Of a stretch of DNA of 64,000 bases, positions 9,239 to 17,277 are shown piece by piece; within the stretch, counting starts at the first letter, position 1, and the number at the start of each line of letters is the position of its first letter. The notes beneath the pieces are model-generated. The model saw nothing but the letters and a program-made list of their open reading frames with translations, was not told the origin of the DNA and ran no database searches. The position numbers and the translations under genes were made by a program. The stretch lies in the NCBI RefSeq assembly GCF_900111945.1, contig NZ_FOYO01000001.1, positions 1,929,751 through 1,993,750 of the forward strand. The letters are read 5' to 3'. This DNA is from Litoreibacter janthinus (GTDB taxonomy: Bacteria > Pseudomonadota > Alphaproteobacteria > Rhodobacterales > Rhodobacteraceae).

Positions 9239-9305
9239 GCCAAGCAAGACCGGTTCAAACCCGCCTGCTATCATCCAAAAAAATGGTTCAAATCGGGAGG
9301 GTCCG

Positions 9306-10382
9306 GTGGGCGTACGCAATTACTCTTTGTTGGGACCTGACGCGCAACGCGCGGTCAAGACGGGTTTGGCTGCAGCGGACTGGTATCACACCGACATCCC
9401 GCGCAAGGACATGAAAGCCTTGATGAAACGCGACGACGGACCGGCGATGCGTGACACCATTGTCTTGTTTGCCGCGATGTTCCTGTTTGCCTCTGCCGCA
9501 GTTTGGCTTTGGCCGTCTTGGTGGTCTGCTCCATTCTGGCTGGCGTACGGCGTTCTTTACGGATCGGCCATGGACAGCCGCTGGCATGAATGTGGCCACG
9601 GCACGCCGTTCAGAACGGCGAAGTATAATGACTGGGTTTACCAGATTGCTTCGTTCTGTATGGTCCGCAACCCCGTCACTTGGCGGTGGAGCCATGCCCG
9701 CCATCACACCGATACCATCATCGTTGGTCGCGATCCTGAAATCGTGGCGATGCGCCCACCCGCGCTGCTTCGGATCGCTTTAAACTTCTTTGGCATCCTT
9801 GATGCTTTTGCAGGGTGGAAGCGGATGATCCTTAACGCCTCGGGTCGCCTCGACGCGGAGGAACGAACCTATATCCCCGAAAGCGAACATCCCAAGGTCA
9901 TCCGCATCGCCCGGATTTGGACCGCAATTTATGCAGTGGTCATCGCGACTTCTTTGGCAACGCAATCAATTCTACCGGTAATGCTGATCGGGTTGCCCCG
10001 GCTTTACGGCGCTTGGCATCACGTTCTGACTGGAGTTCTGCAACACGCAGGGCTGGCCGAGAACGTAATCGACCATCGTTTGAATAGTCGTACGGTGTAC
10101 ATGAACCCGCTCAGCCGCTTCATCTACTGGAATATGAACTATCACATTGAACATCACATGTTTCCGATGGTGCCATATCATCGGTTGCCTCAATTGCACG
10201 AGATGATCAGACACGACCTGCCAGCGCCCAATCGCTCGATCTGGCAGGCCTACAGCGAAGCCCTTCCGATTTTGATCCGGCAGCTTAGGTATCACGACGA
10301 TTTCTTGAGCCGGGAACTGCCCAAGACAGCGCGACCCTACCGCATAGATTTGCACGAAACTGCATTGGGCGGCAGACCTTAA
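9306..10382 (+). CDS. mocD: Membrane fatty-acid-desaturase-fold hydroxylase, MocD-like
   Basis: A 358-residue di-iron membrane oxygenase with the three histidine boxes of the desaturase/alkane-hydroxylase fold: HECGH at about residues 94-98, HARHH at 130-134 and HIEHH at 280-284. Hydrophobic segments lie at about 50-90 and 195-225. The start is a GTG preceded by GGGAGG. A Rieske ferredoxin gene follows directly. This pair plus adjacent inositol genes resembles MocD/MocE, which serve rhizopine (3-O-methyl-scyllo-inosamine) breakdown in rhizobia. A general lipid desaturase is the alternative, but the neighbourhood argues for a catabolic oxygenase. Confidence 0.72.
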   Translation: MGVRNYSLLGPDAQRAVKTGLAAADWYHTDIPRKDMKALMKRDDGPAMRDTIVLFAAMFLFASAAVWLWPSWWSAPFWLAYGVLYGSAMDSRWHECGHGTPFRTAKYNDWVYQIASFCMVRNPVTWRWSHARHHTDTIIVGRDPEIVAMRPPALLRIALNFFGILDAFAGWKRMILNASGRLDAEERTYIPESEHPKVIRIARIWTAIYAVVIATSLATQSILPVMLIGLPRLYGAWHHVLTGVLQHAGLAENVIDHRLNSRTVYMNPLSRFIYWNMNYHIEHHMFPMVPYHRLPQLHEMIRHDLPAPNRSIWQAYSEALPILIRQLRYHDDFLSRELPKTARPYRIDLHETALGGRP

Positions 10383-10429
10383 CCCCGATCCACTACGCCA
10401 GCCGTTCCGGCCGAATAAGGAATTACGAT

Positions 10430-10741
10430 ATGACAGTTTGGATTGATGCCTGCGCGACAGACGACATCGATGCGGAGGACGTGATCCGTTTTGATCACGA
10501 TGGACGAACTTTTGCGATCTATCGCTCGCCCGACGACTCGTATTTCTGCACCGATGGCTTGTGCACACACGAGCAGGTGCACTTGGCTGACGGTCTGGTA
10601 TTAGACCACACTATCGAATGTCCGAAGCACAACGGTCAGTTCGATTACCGCACGGGAGAGGCAATGCGCACGCCGGTCTGCGTCAATCTCGGGACCTATC
10701 CCGTGAAAGTGGAGCGCGGTCGCGTCCTGATTGAAGTCTGA
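10430..10741 (+). CDS. mocE: Rieske-type [2Fe-2S] ferredoxin, MocE-like
   Basis: A 103-residue soluble ferredoxin with a Rieske cluster site. The first ligands are Cys45 and His47 in CTHE; the second are Cys64 and His67 in CPKH. It is small, with no membrane anchor, as expected for the electron donor of a hydroxylase. AAGGAA precedes the ATG and the desaturase-like gene ends 47 bases upstream, so the two are probably co-transcribed. No ferredoxin reductase of MocF type is adjacent. Electron transfer to the upstream oxygenase is inferred. Confidence 0.8.
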   Translation: MTVWIDACATDDIDAEDVIRFDHDGRTFAIYRSPDDSYFCTDGLCTHEQVHLADGLVLDHTIECPKHNGQFDYRTGEAMRTPVCVNLGTYPVKVERGRVLIEV

Positions 10742-10824
10742 CCAAGGGCGTGGTGTGCCTTTTAGTGCGCGCGGCTGAAACAACTAAAGACATCGCTAAC
10801 GTACGGTTTCGATGCGAGATGGGA

Positions 10825-12471
10825 TCAACCTGACAAGCGCCCTGCGACGCCCTTTGCCCATCTAGACGACGATGCTCCGAAGCAATCATGCAACGAGTCC
10901 GCAGCGATAACGCTGCCAAGCGCCAAGCGGCCAAGCAGGCAAAGCCCCGGGCGGGTCTTCCCATCCTTTGCAACCAACTGGCCGTCGGGAAGCGTATGGG
11001 CACCCATATCTGGTGCGAAAGGGGTGGCCCAGCTTTCCATTTTGCAAGAAGAGATCAACGGATCTGAGACGTGGGCAAGGTTAGGGCTCGGCAATACGGC
11101 GTCGATCATCACCGAGGCAAACAGGGCATCGTCGAACTCGATAAGACGCCATCCACCAGGCTCGAGCAAAACAGCAGGATCATCGACAATACAAAGGCTT
11201 ACAAGGCCCTGTTTAATCAAAATCAAAAGTTCTTCCGAAGCAGAGACAGGAGGGCCATAGCTATAGCGCTTCAATCCTTCATCAAAGCCGACAATCGCCG
11301 CAGCGGTGTCCTTTTGGTGCCGTTCCGAATTGATGCCGCGGCGCAGCTCGTTTTGCCACTTGCGCCAGATTTGGCCGATGACGTAGCCGACCGACGGCGC
11401 AGCGCGACCGTAGGCCATTTCGATATCATGTTTCAGCGCCTCCGTCGCGTCGCGAGCTTCCTGAGCGCCCGCGTCTTTGCGCTCTGTCTCCAACCACGCC
11501 GTCACATCAGAGTCCGTTTCTCTACTCCCACATTCCGAGAGTATGCGGGCCGTGGGTTCAACTAACGCGTCACAAATCATCTTTACGGCGTCCTCCGGTT
11601 GGGAGGCGAGGGTGGATTTTAACGCTCCCTCAAAAAACAGCGTTTCCTCCAATGTCGGATCGAATTTCTTATCGATCTGCAAAGTGGCTGGCTTCGCCGA
11701 AGGGGGGAGGCCGTTCAGAGAAAACGGCAGAATTTTCTGGGGCTCCTTGCCTGAGGGCTTGTAGCGACCTTGGCTAAAAGTCCCGCCTAAGCCGGAGGTC
11801 AAAAGCCGGATCACGTCAAATGTGGACAGCCCCAACCCGCGTATCGCGACGGTCTTGCCAGCCCAGTCGCTTGCAGCATCCAGAAGACGGTTAGCGGGGT
11901 AAGCATGCATAAGGTGGAGCTTGTGTTTCTCTGCGTGTTTATCCCATCTCTTCAACTGTGGGTCGGGTTCGGTTTTGGGCTGTCCTTGAGTGAGCAATAT
12001 CTCATCGTAGGGGCCAAATTCAGTGTTGCCCGCCTTCAGCCTCCAGCCCTCGGCAGAAAGGTCGAGGTGTGTGATGAGCGTCCTTGCGTGCGTGATCGTC
12101 AGCATGTCTTTTGCAGCGCGGTGCAGGGCACTGAAACGTGCATGCAGATAAGCCCCGAGGTCGGAGCGCGACGGAAAATCATCTTCCTCATATTGCCGTG
12201 TGGACCAATCTAAGAACGAACCAAACTCACCAGCAAGGAAGCGGTCCGGATCGATTTCTAGATCTCGGATCGGGATATTTAGAAGACATAGGTCGCTTTG
12301 TTCAGGATCGAAATTGGGGCCGGCACCTGGCCATTCGAACGGATCGAAGATGTCCACGTGAATGCGAATCCCGTTCTCTGACGCTTCGACAGCGAGAGCC
12401 TCCAATGCCCCCAAGCCGCGCGGGCCGAACCCTATAACCGCGAGGTGATGGGCAGTCTCATCAAATGGCAT
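10825..12471 (-). CDS. FAD/NAD(P)-binding protein of unknown function
   Basis: A 548-residue protein that starts with a dinucleotide-binding fold (HLAVIGFGPRGLGALEAL) and continues as in the NAD_binding_9-type FAD/NAD(P)-binding proteins (PGAGPNFDPEQSD, LLNIPIRDLEIDP). A second nucleotide-binding turn may be KTVAIRGLGLSTFDVIR near residue 210. I do not know the substrate. The ATG at 12471 is chosen because AAGG lies 8 bases upstream; a TTG at 12537 would add 22 residues. It follows the glutathione S-transferase gene by 90 bases and is probably in the same unit. It does not resemble a MocF-type ferredoxin reductase. Confidence 0.75.
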   Translation of the reverse strand: MPFDETAHHLAVIGFGPRGLGALEALAVEASENGIRIHVDIFDPFEWPGAGPNFDPEQSDLCLLNIPIRDLEIDPDRFLAGEFGSFLDWSTRQYEEDDFPSRSDLGAYLHARFSALHRAAKDMLTITHARTLITHLDLSAEGWRLKAGNTEFGPYDEILLTQGQPKTEPDPQLKRWDKHAEKHKLHLMHAYPANRLLDAASDWAGKTVAIRGLGLSTFDVIRLLTSGLGGTFSQGRYKPSGKEPQKILPFSLNGLPPSAKPATLQIDKKFDPTLEETLFFEGALKSTLASQPEDAVKMICDALVEPTARILSECGSRETDSDVTAWLETERKDAGAQEARDATEALKHDIEMAYGRAAPSVGYVIGQIWRKWQNELRRGINSERHQKDTAAAIVGFDEGLKRYSYGPPVSASEELLILIKQGLVSLCIVDDPAVLLEPGGWRLIEFDDALFASVMIDAVLPSPNLAHVSDPLISSCKMESWATPFAPDMGAHTLPDGQLVAKDGKTRPGLCLLGRLALGSVIAADSLHDCFGASSSRWAKGVAGRLSG

Positions 12472-12561
12472 GTTGTAGTCCTTAGTAGGATACCGAACGC
12501 AGAAGTCAGGCGCTGGCGCTTCAATTGGGGTACTCAATAGTTATACGAAGTCAAAAGCGTT

Positions 12562-13179
12562 TCAGTCCTTTGGCGGCGCCATCGGACCGACTTGTGTGAG
12601 TGCTGCGATATAACCGCTCTGTTCTTGCAGCCTTTGCCAATAGTCGGCGATACTCGGATGGGAACCCAGCAATTCGAACCGGTCGAGAAGCGCCAAAATA
12701 TAGGAAATCTGGATGTCGGCCAAAGTTAGAGCAGAGCCGAACAGAAGCGGGCCTTCCCCGAGTTCACTCGAAATGTAGTCGAGATGCTTGTCCAAAGCAG
12801 CCTTAGAGGCTTCCGGTATGTCCTTTCCGTCAAACGCAGGCAGAATAGATTGCATTGCAACTTCAGCAAACGAAGCCTCAGCATAGTCGAGCAAGGTCTC
12901 GTGTCGCCAGAACTCCGGTGATCCTGAAGGGGGCCGATGCTGTGTGTCGCGATATTTTTCGGCCAGATAGCGCAAGATCGTCGCAGACTCGGAAATCAGT
13001 TGGCCGTTGTCTTCGATAACTGGCGATTTGCCGAGTGGATGAACCTTGCCAAGGGCCGGAGGAGCGCGGAAGTTCTCTGTTCGATCATAGTCGACCCGCT
13101 CGCAGGACTGACCAAGATCGTGGAGCAGCCACAGCACGCGGGTCGCGCGAGAATACTTGAGGGCATGGAGTGTGATCAT
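12562..13179 (-). CDS. Glutathione S-transferase family protein
   Basis: A 205-residue soluble protein with an N-terminal thioredoxin-like domain (ITLHALKYSRATRVLWLLHDLG). The glutathione-binding segment is KSPVIEDNGQLISESATILRYL (cis-Pro and Glu-Ser), followed by an all-helical C-terminal domain. The active residue may be the Ser or Tyr in KYSRA. Its start codon overlaps the aldehyde dehydrogenase stop (ATGA), so the two were built as one operon. The substrate is unknown; conjugation or dehalogenation of an electrophile is the family role. Confidence 0.88.
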   Translation of the reverse strand: MITLHALKYSRATRVLWLLHDLGQSCERVDYDRTENFRAPPALGKVHPLGKSPVIEDNGQLISESATILRYLAEKYRDTQHRPPSGSPEFWRHETLLDYAEASFAEVAMQSILPAFDGKDIPEASKAALDKHLDYISSELGEGPLLFGSALTLADIQISYILALLDRFELLGSHPSIADYWQRLQEQSGYIAALTQVGPMAPPKD

Positions 13180-14552
13180 GGGAGAAAAATCGCTTTGGTG
13201 TTGACGAATTCTTTCATGCCAAAGCCGCCATGTTCGCGCCCGTAGCCTGAATCCTTGACGCCACCGAACGGCATGTTCGGGTCAGCCGCGCCAAACGAGT
13301 TGATACGTACCATGCCAGTGTCAAAGTGATCTCGAGCCAGTTTGAGGGCGCGATCTTCGTCTCGAGAGAAGATGCCACCACCGAGCCCGTAACGGCTTTC
13401 GTTGGCCAGTCGCATCGCATCCTCATCATTTTTCGCACGAAGAATAGATGCGACCGGACCGAAAATCTCATCGTCATAAGCAGGCATTCCTGGGGAGAGG
13501 TCGGCCAGCGCTGTGGCAGGGTAGTAAGCCCCCTTGCGGTCGGGCACTTCGCCACCGCATAAAATCGTGGCCCCTTTCGAAACACTCTCGTCGACTTGCT
13601 CTTTAACGGTTTCGAACTGATCCTGGCTCGATAGCGGTCCGAGTTGAGTAGCCTCGTCCATTGGATCACCCATAGTGATGTTCTTCATCTCGTCCACAAA
13701 CGCGCCCACGAACGCATCGTAGACCTTGTCTGTAACGATAAAGCGCTTGGCGGAAACACAGGTTTCACCGTTGTTGTAAAGTCGACCCATCACGGAGAAT
13801 TTCACCGCGGTCTCTATATCCGCGTCCTCAAGCACCAAATAGGCATCGTTTGATCCGAGTTCGAGCACTGTTTTCTTCAACGCTTTTGCCGCGACCGCGC
13901 CGACATGGCGCCCCGCGCCATCGCTTCCTGTGAGTGTGACGCCACGCACTTTGGGATGTTCGATAAGGATATCGCTCGTGTCGTGGTCTATCAGAATGAC
14001 CTGAAACAAATTTTAAGGGAGACCCGCTTCGTCGCAAAGCTCTTTCAGCCGAAGGCCAGAGCCCGTGCAAATGCTTGCATGCTTTAGAACGCAGCCATTG
14101 CCAGCCATTAAATTGGCGGCCAACACGCGTACTGGCTGGTAGAGGGGGAAGTTCCATGGCTGGATGGAATAGATAACACCGAGAGGTTGATAACTGACGA
14201 CGCCGCGCTTCCCGTCGGCGTCATGTGTGCGTTCCTCGTCTGCAAGCTCGTCGGGCCCGTTTTTGGCAGTGTAATCGAAGATCGCGGCGCAGATTTCGAC
14301 CTCGCGAAGGCCATCCTTCAAAAGCTTGCCGGTTTCACGGGTCATTAAGGCGGCCAATTCATCCGCGTTATCGCGCAGCTTCTGTCCGATCTTGGTAAGG
14401 TACTTTCCACGATCCTCATGTGACTGGTTGCGCCATTCCAAGAAGGCCGCGTGACACTTCTCCAATGCGTCGATTGCTTCCGTCTCCGACATCAAATTGT
14501 AAGTTTGAAGTTGCTCCTCTGTCGCAGGGTTGATGGTGGTGATCGTAGACAT
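13176..14552 (-). pseudogene. NAD-dependent aldehyde dehydrogenase interrupted by one in-frame TAA
   Basis: The full frame spans 458 codons and encodes a succinate-semialdehyde-type aldehyde dehydrogenase. The N-terminal half includes IQPWNFPLYQP. The C-terminal half has TGSDGAGRHVG, the catalytic Glu in VLELGSNDAYLV and the catalytic Cys in NNGETCVSAKR. A TAA codon at 14013-14015 breaks it after ...DEAGLP; the next in-frame residues are NLFQV, so a Glu codon GAA most likely became TAA. Both halves lie in the same frame with no other damage. The ATG at 14552 follows AGAGGAG. Either a recent pseudogene or a sequencing error is possible. The downstream GST start overlaps its stop. Confidence 0.85.
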
Positions 14553-15150
14553 GATGACTCCTCTCGAGGTTAGAGGATTAACAATTCGGGGTCACTTTGG
14601 TTCCGCGACTTCAATACCTGTCAGACCAAGCCTCGATGAGGGATCAGCATTCGCGCGCAGGCCGCGTGGCGGTCATGGTGTACTAACGCTCAACGGCTGG
14701 CCTTCGAAATGACGAGTTTTGTCGTTTCGACCTCATGCGGTGGAATACATGACAATTGGCGGTCAGCACACATGGAATTGACTGCTGTTTGTGAGTGTGC
14801 GTTTAGACTTTGTAGCGCTGCTTATGTCGATGGATTGGCACACATGTTCCGCCATGATGGACGCTGCTACGCATCCTCGCGGGCGGCTTCCAGTTAGGAC
14901 CTCATGACGCTGATCTCTCTGTCTCGCGGAAAAAAGATCGAAATCGATGCCTACCTGCTTTGGCAGGGCTTGGTTCTTCAGCAGACCCATTTGCGCGAGA
15001 AGCAAATCGCATCTGCTTGAAGCGGCTGATTTGTTTCCCAAAAGGTGCATTATGACCGTGCAGTCGCCGGATCATCTAGTATACTAGTTTCCGTATTGAT
15101 CGCGCGCCCACACATTCCCGGTTGGGGCAGGTCTCAGACACGAGTTTCCG
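14553..15150. other. 598-base gene-free interval between the ALDH remnant and the MATE gene
   Basis: No open frame in it has a ribosome site and recognisable protein sequence. The short frames present (such as those around 14709-14897) have no domain or coding signal. The only clear element is the CTAGTATACTAG palindrome at 15076-15087 near the right end. Promoters for both divergent units must lie here. Confidence 0.6.
15076..15087. promoter_or_regulatory. FadR-type GntR operator CTAGTATACTAG upstream of the MATE gene
   Basis: A perfect 12-bp palindrome, 63 bases before the MATE start. Its core TAGTATACTA matches the FadR-subfamily pattern T-N-GTA-TAC-N-A. The identical 12-mer lies at 18584 and a close variant at 29603, so the GntR protein encoded at 16500-17183 is the probable binder (inference). 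Confidence 0.7.
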
Positions 15151-16503
15151 ATGGACGCTGCGACTCCAACCAGTCGAAACATTTATAATCTGGCTTGGCC
15201 GTTGGCGCTTAAGGCACTGATGCTGCATGGCATTATCGTAATTGACGCCTATCTGATTTCTTCGCTGGGCGAGACTGCGTTGGCCGCGATGGGGATCGCC
15301 GGTGCCGTTGCTGGCTTGCTTTTGGGAATATTGTTCGCATTCTCCAATGCGACGCAGATCCGTATCGCGCAATCCTTTGGCGGGGCAGGGGATTTGGGGC
15401 TGAAGACGGCATTTTACTGCGGCCTGATTATCAACCTAGTTTCTGTTTTTCTTGGTGTTCTTTTGGTTATCGCCTTCGGCGGCGCAATTATCGAGAGCGC
15501 TGCCAAAACTCCATGGATCGCCGAACAGGCGCAGGAATATCTGCATGTCTTTTTGCTAGTGGTTTTCTCGGAAGCCATCGGACAGTGCCTTGGGAGCCAT
15601 TTCAACGGCTGCGGGAAAACCAAAACTACCTTTTATAGCTATCTGTTGGCGATGCCGATCAATGTTGTGGTCAGCGTTGTGTTGATCCACGGCCTCTATG
15701 GCGCGCCGCAGATGGGGGTCGTGGGGGCTGCCTATGGAAGCGCCATCGCCTCGCTGACGCGGGTCGCGTTTCTTGGGGTGCAGTTCTATCGTCAGAACCG
15801 TCTTTTCCTAGACGTGAAAGGGTGGACGCGCGGCAGCTTTGTAGTGGCCTTCAAGCGTCATATGATCTTTTCGCTCCCTATCGCGGGTACGTTCCTCAGC
15901 ATGACCTTGGGCACTCAGGTTTGCGTGCTGATTTATGCACGGATGAGCATCAATGACTTTGCGGCTATCACGCTGATCATGCCTTGGGTTCAGGTCGTGG
16001 GAACATTCGGTATGAGCTGGGCGCAAGCGACAGGTATCATCATGGCGCAGCTTTTGGGGGCGGGGGCAAACGAGGCCACACTCGACACCTTTTTGAGACG
16101 TGCTTGGCGCGGCGCGTTTGTTGCAGCCGGGATTGTTTCGTCCATCTATTTGATTTTGTGCCTGTCATCGCCATGGATCTATGACGAGCTGGAGGCCGAA
16201 ACGCAGGCTGCGGTCTTGCTGTTCCTGCCGACGCTTTTGGTCTTGCCATTCCCCAAAGGATCGAACGCGATCTGCGGGCAGACTTTACGCGCTTCGGGCG
16301 ATACATTGCGCGTGATGAACATCTTTGTCGTCGGGCAATGGGTCTTCAAAGTCCCTATGACGCTGCTATTCGTGATGGTTTTGAACCTGTCTGTCGGCTG
16401 GGTCTTCGCGCTGTACTTCTTAGAAGAGCTGCTGAAGTTTCCGATGTTCCACTTGCGCTTGCTCAGCGGTGCTTGGAAACATGCGCAAGTTCAAGACAGT
16501 TAG
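15151..16503 (+). CDS. MATE-family efflux transporter
   Basis: A 450-residue integral membrane protein with twelve predicted hydrophobic segments in two homologous halves, typical of NorM/DinF-type MATE exporters driven by Na+ or H+. The first repeat opens with IYNLAWPLALKALMLHG and the second with KRHMIFSLPIAGTFLSM. The ribosome site is weak (GAG 8-10 bases before the ATG). It ends convergently with the GntR gene, with 4 bases of overlap. The operator upstream suggests it belongs to the GntR-controlled regulon, where a MATE pump is unexpected. The exported compound is unknown. Confidence 0.88.
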   Translation: MDAATPTSRNIYNLAWPLALKALMLHGIIVIDAYLISSLGETALAAMGIAGAVAGLLLGILFAFSNATQIRIAQSFGGAGDLGLKTAFYCGLIINLVSVFLGVLLVIAFGGAIIESAAKTPWIAEQAQEYLHVFLLVVFSEAIGQCLGSHFNGCGKTKTTFYSYLLAMPINVVVSVVLIHGLYGAPQMGVVGAAYGSAIASLTRVAFLGVQFYRQNRLFLDVKGWTRGSFVVAFKRHMIFSLPIAGTFLSMTLGTQVCVLIYARMSINDFAAITLIMPWVQVVGTFGMSWAQATGIIMAQLLGAGANEATLDTFLRRAWRGAFVAAGIVSSIYLILCLSSPWIYDELEAETQAAVLLFLPTLLVLPFPKGSNAICGQTLRASGDTLRVMNIFVVGQWVFKVPMTLLFVMVLNLSVGWVFALYFLEELLKFPMFHLRLLSGAWKHAQVQDS

Positions 16504-17183
16504 GTGTCGAAGTAATCAGGATTGCGCTCAAAGATTGCGTCTATTGTCGCATCAAGCCGCGATAGGTGGACCATTCCAACTTCAACCGCCCCATGCGCGT
16601 CGCCCGCTTTGACGCGATCAGCAATAGCGCGGTGGTCTTCCAAAAGCTGTTCCATCCGGTCTTCTTTGGACAGGCTGAGCATGCAGAGACGATCCACGTT
16701 CGCTTTCTCGAAGGAAATCACTTCGAAAGCAAATTCAACCTTCGCGATCTTGCACAGTTCTTTGTGGAAGGCGTAGTCGAGCTTGCCAAATTCTTGATAG
16801 TTCCCGTCGGCAACAGCTTGGGCCTGTTTAGCAAGTGCGGCGTCAAGTGACAGACCGTCAGCTGATGTGGCAATTTTTGCAGCGCGGCGCAGAACTTCGG
16901 CTTCGACACTGGCGCGAACAAACCGCGACTTGGTAATTTCGTGAAGCGAGAACCGTTTTACTTCGGTCGCTTTTTGCGGACGTATTAGCAGCAAGTCCAG
17001 ATTTTCAAGCCGACTGAACGCGTCTCGGACTGGCTGGCGCGACACCTCGAACTGTGCGGCGATCTCGGCTTCTGATATCTTATCGCCGGGCAGCAGATCC
17101 AGAGTGACAATCGATTTGTAAAGATGGTCAAACACGACATCGACGCTCGTTCTGCGTTCTTTTACGCGTGCTACTGTTGGCAT
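16500..17183 (-). CDS. GntR-family regulator with FCD effector domain
   Basis: A 227-residue regulator. The N-terminal winged helix-turn-helix includes PGDKISEAEIAAQFEVSRQPVRDAFSRLENLDLL (about residues 33-65). The all-helical C-terminal FCD domain covers residues 80-215, with metal-ligand candidates in DYAFHKELC and the later EDHRAI and VGMVHL. Such proteins usually sense a sugar acid or other carboxylate. It lies 94 bases downstream of the enolase gene on the same strand. The FadR-type palindromes at 15076, 18584 and 29603 are probable targets, making it the likely controller of the 15-30 kb catabolic region. Confidence 0.88.
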   Translation of the reverse strand: MPTVARVKERRTSVDVVFDHLYKSIVTLDLLPGDKISEAEIAAQFEVSRQPVRDAFSRLENLDLLLIRPQKATEVKRFSLHEITKSRFVRASVEAEVLRRAAKIATSADGLSLDAALAKQAQAVADGNYQEFGKLDYAFHKELCKIAKVEFAFEVISFEKANVDRLCMLSLSKEDRMEQLLEDHRAIADRVKAGDAHGAVEVGMVHLSRLDATIDAIFERNPDYFDT

Positions 17184-17277
17184 TGCCGTATCCTCCGTTT
17201 GAGACCTGACATAAGTGATGGCAACCGCGTTTGCCAGTATTCCGTGGGTGACGCTGTTTTAGTTGTATTGATTGCAC

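Noticed and set aside
14709..14897. Short open frame in the 14.5-15.1 kb gap
   Set aside because: No ribosome site, no recognisable protein features and no conserved context.
17225..17245. Possible GntR autoregulatory site (CCAGTATTCCG) between the enolase and gntR
   Set aside because: It shares AGTATTCC with the weak site at 18605 but lacks the T-N-GTA-TAC-N-A core and symmetry.
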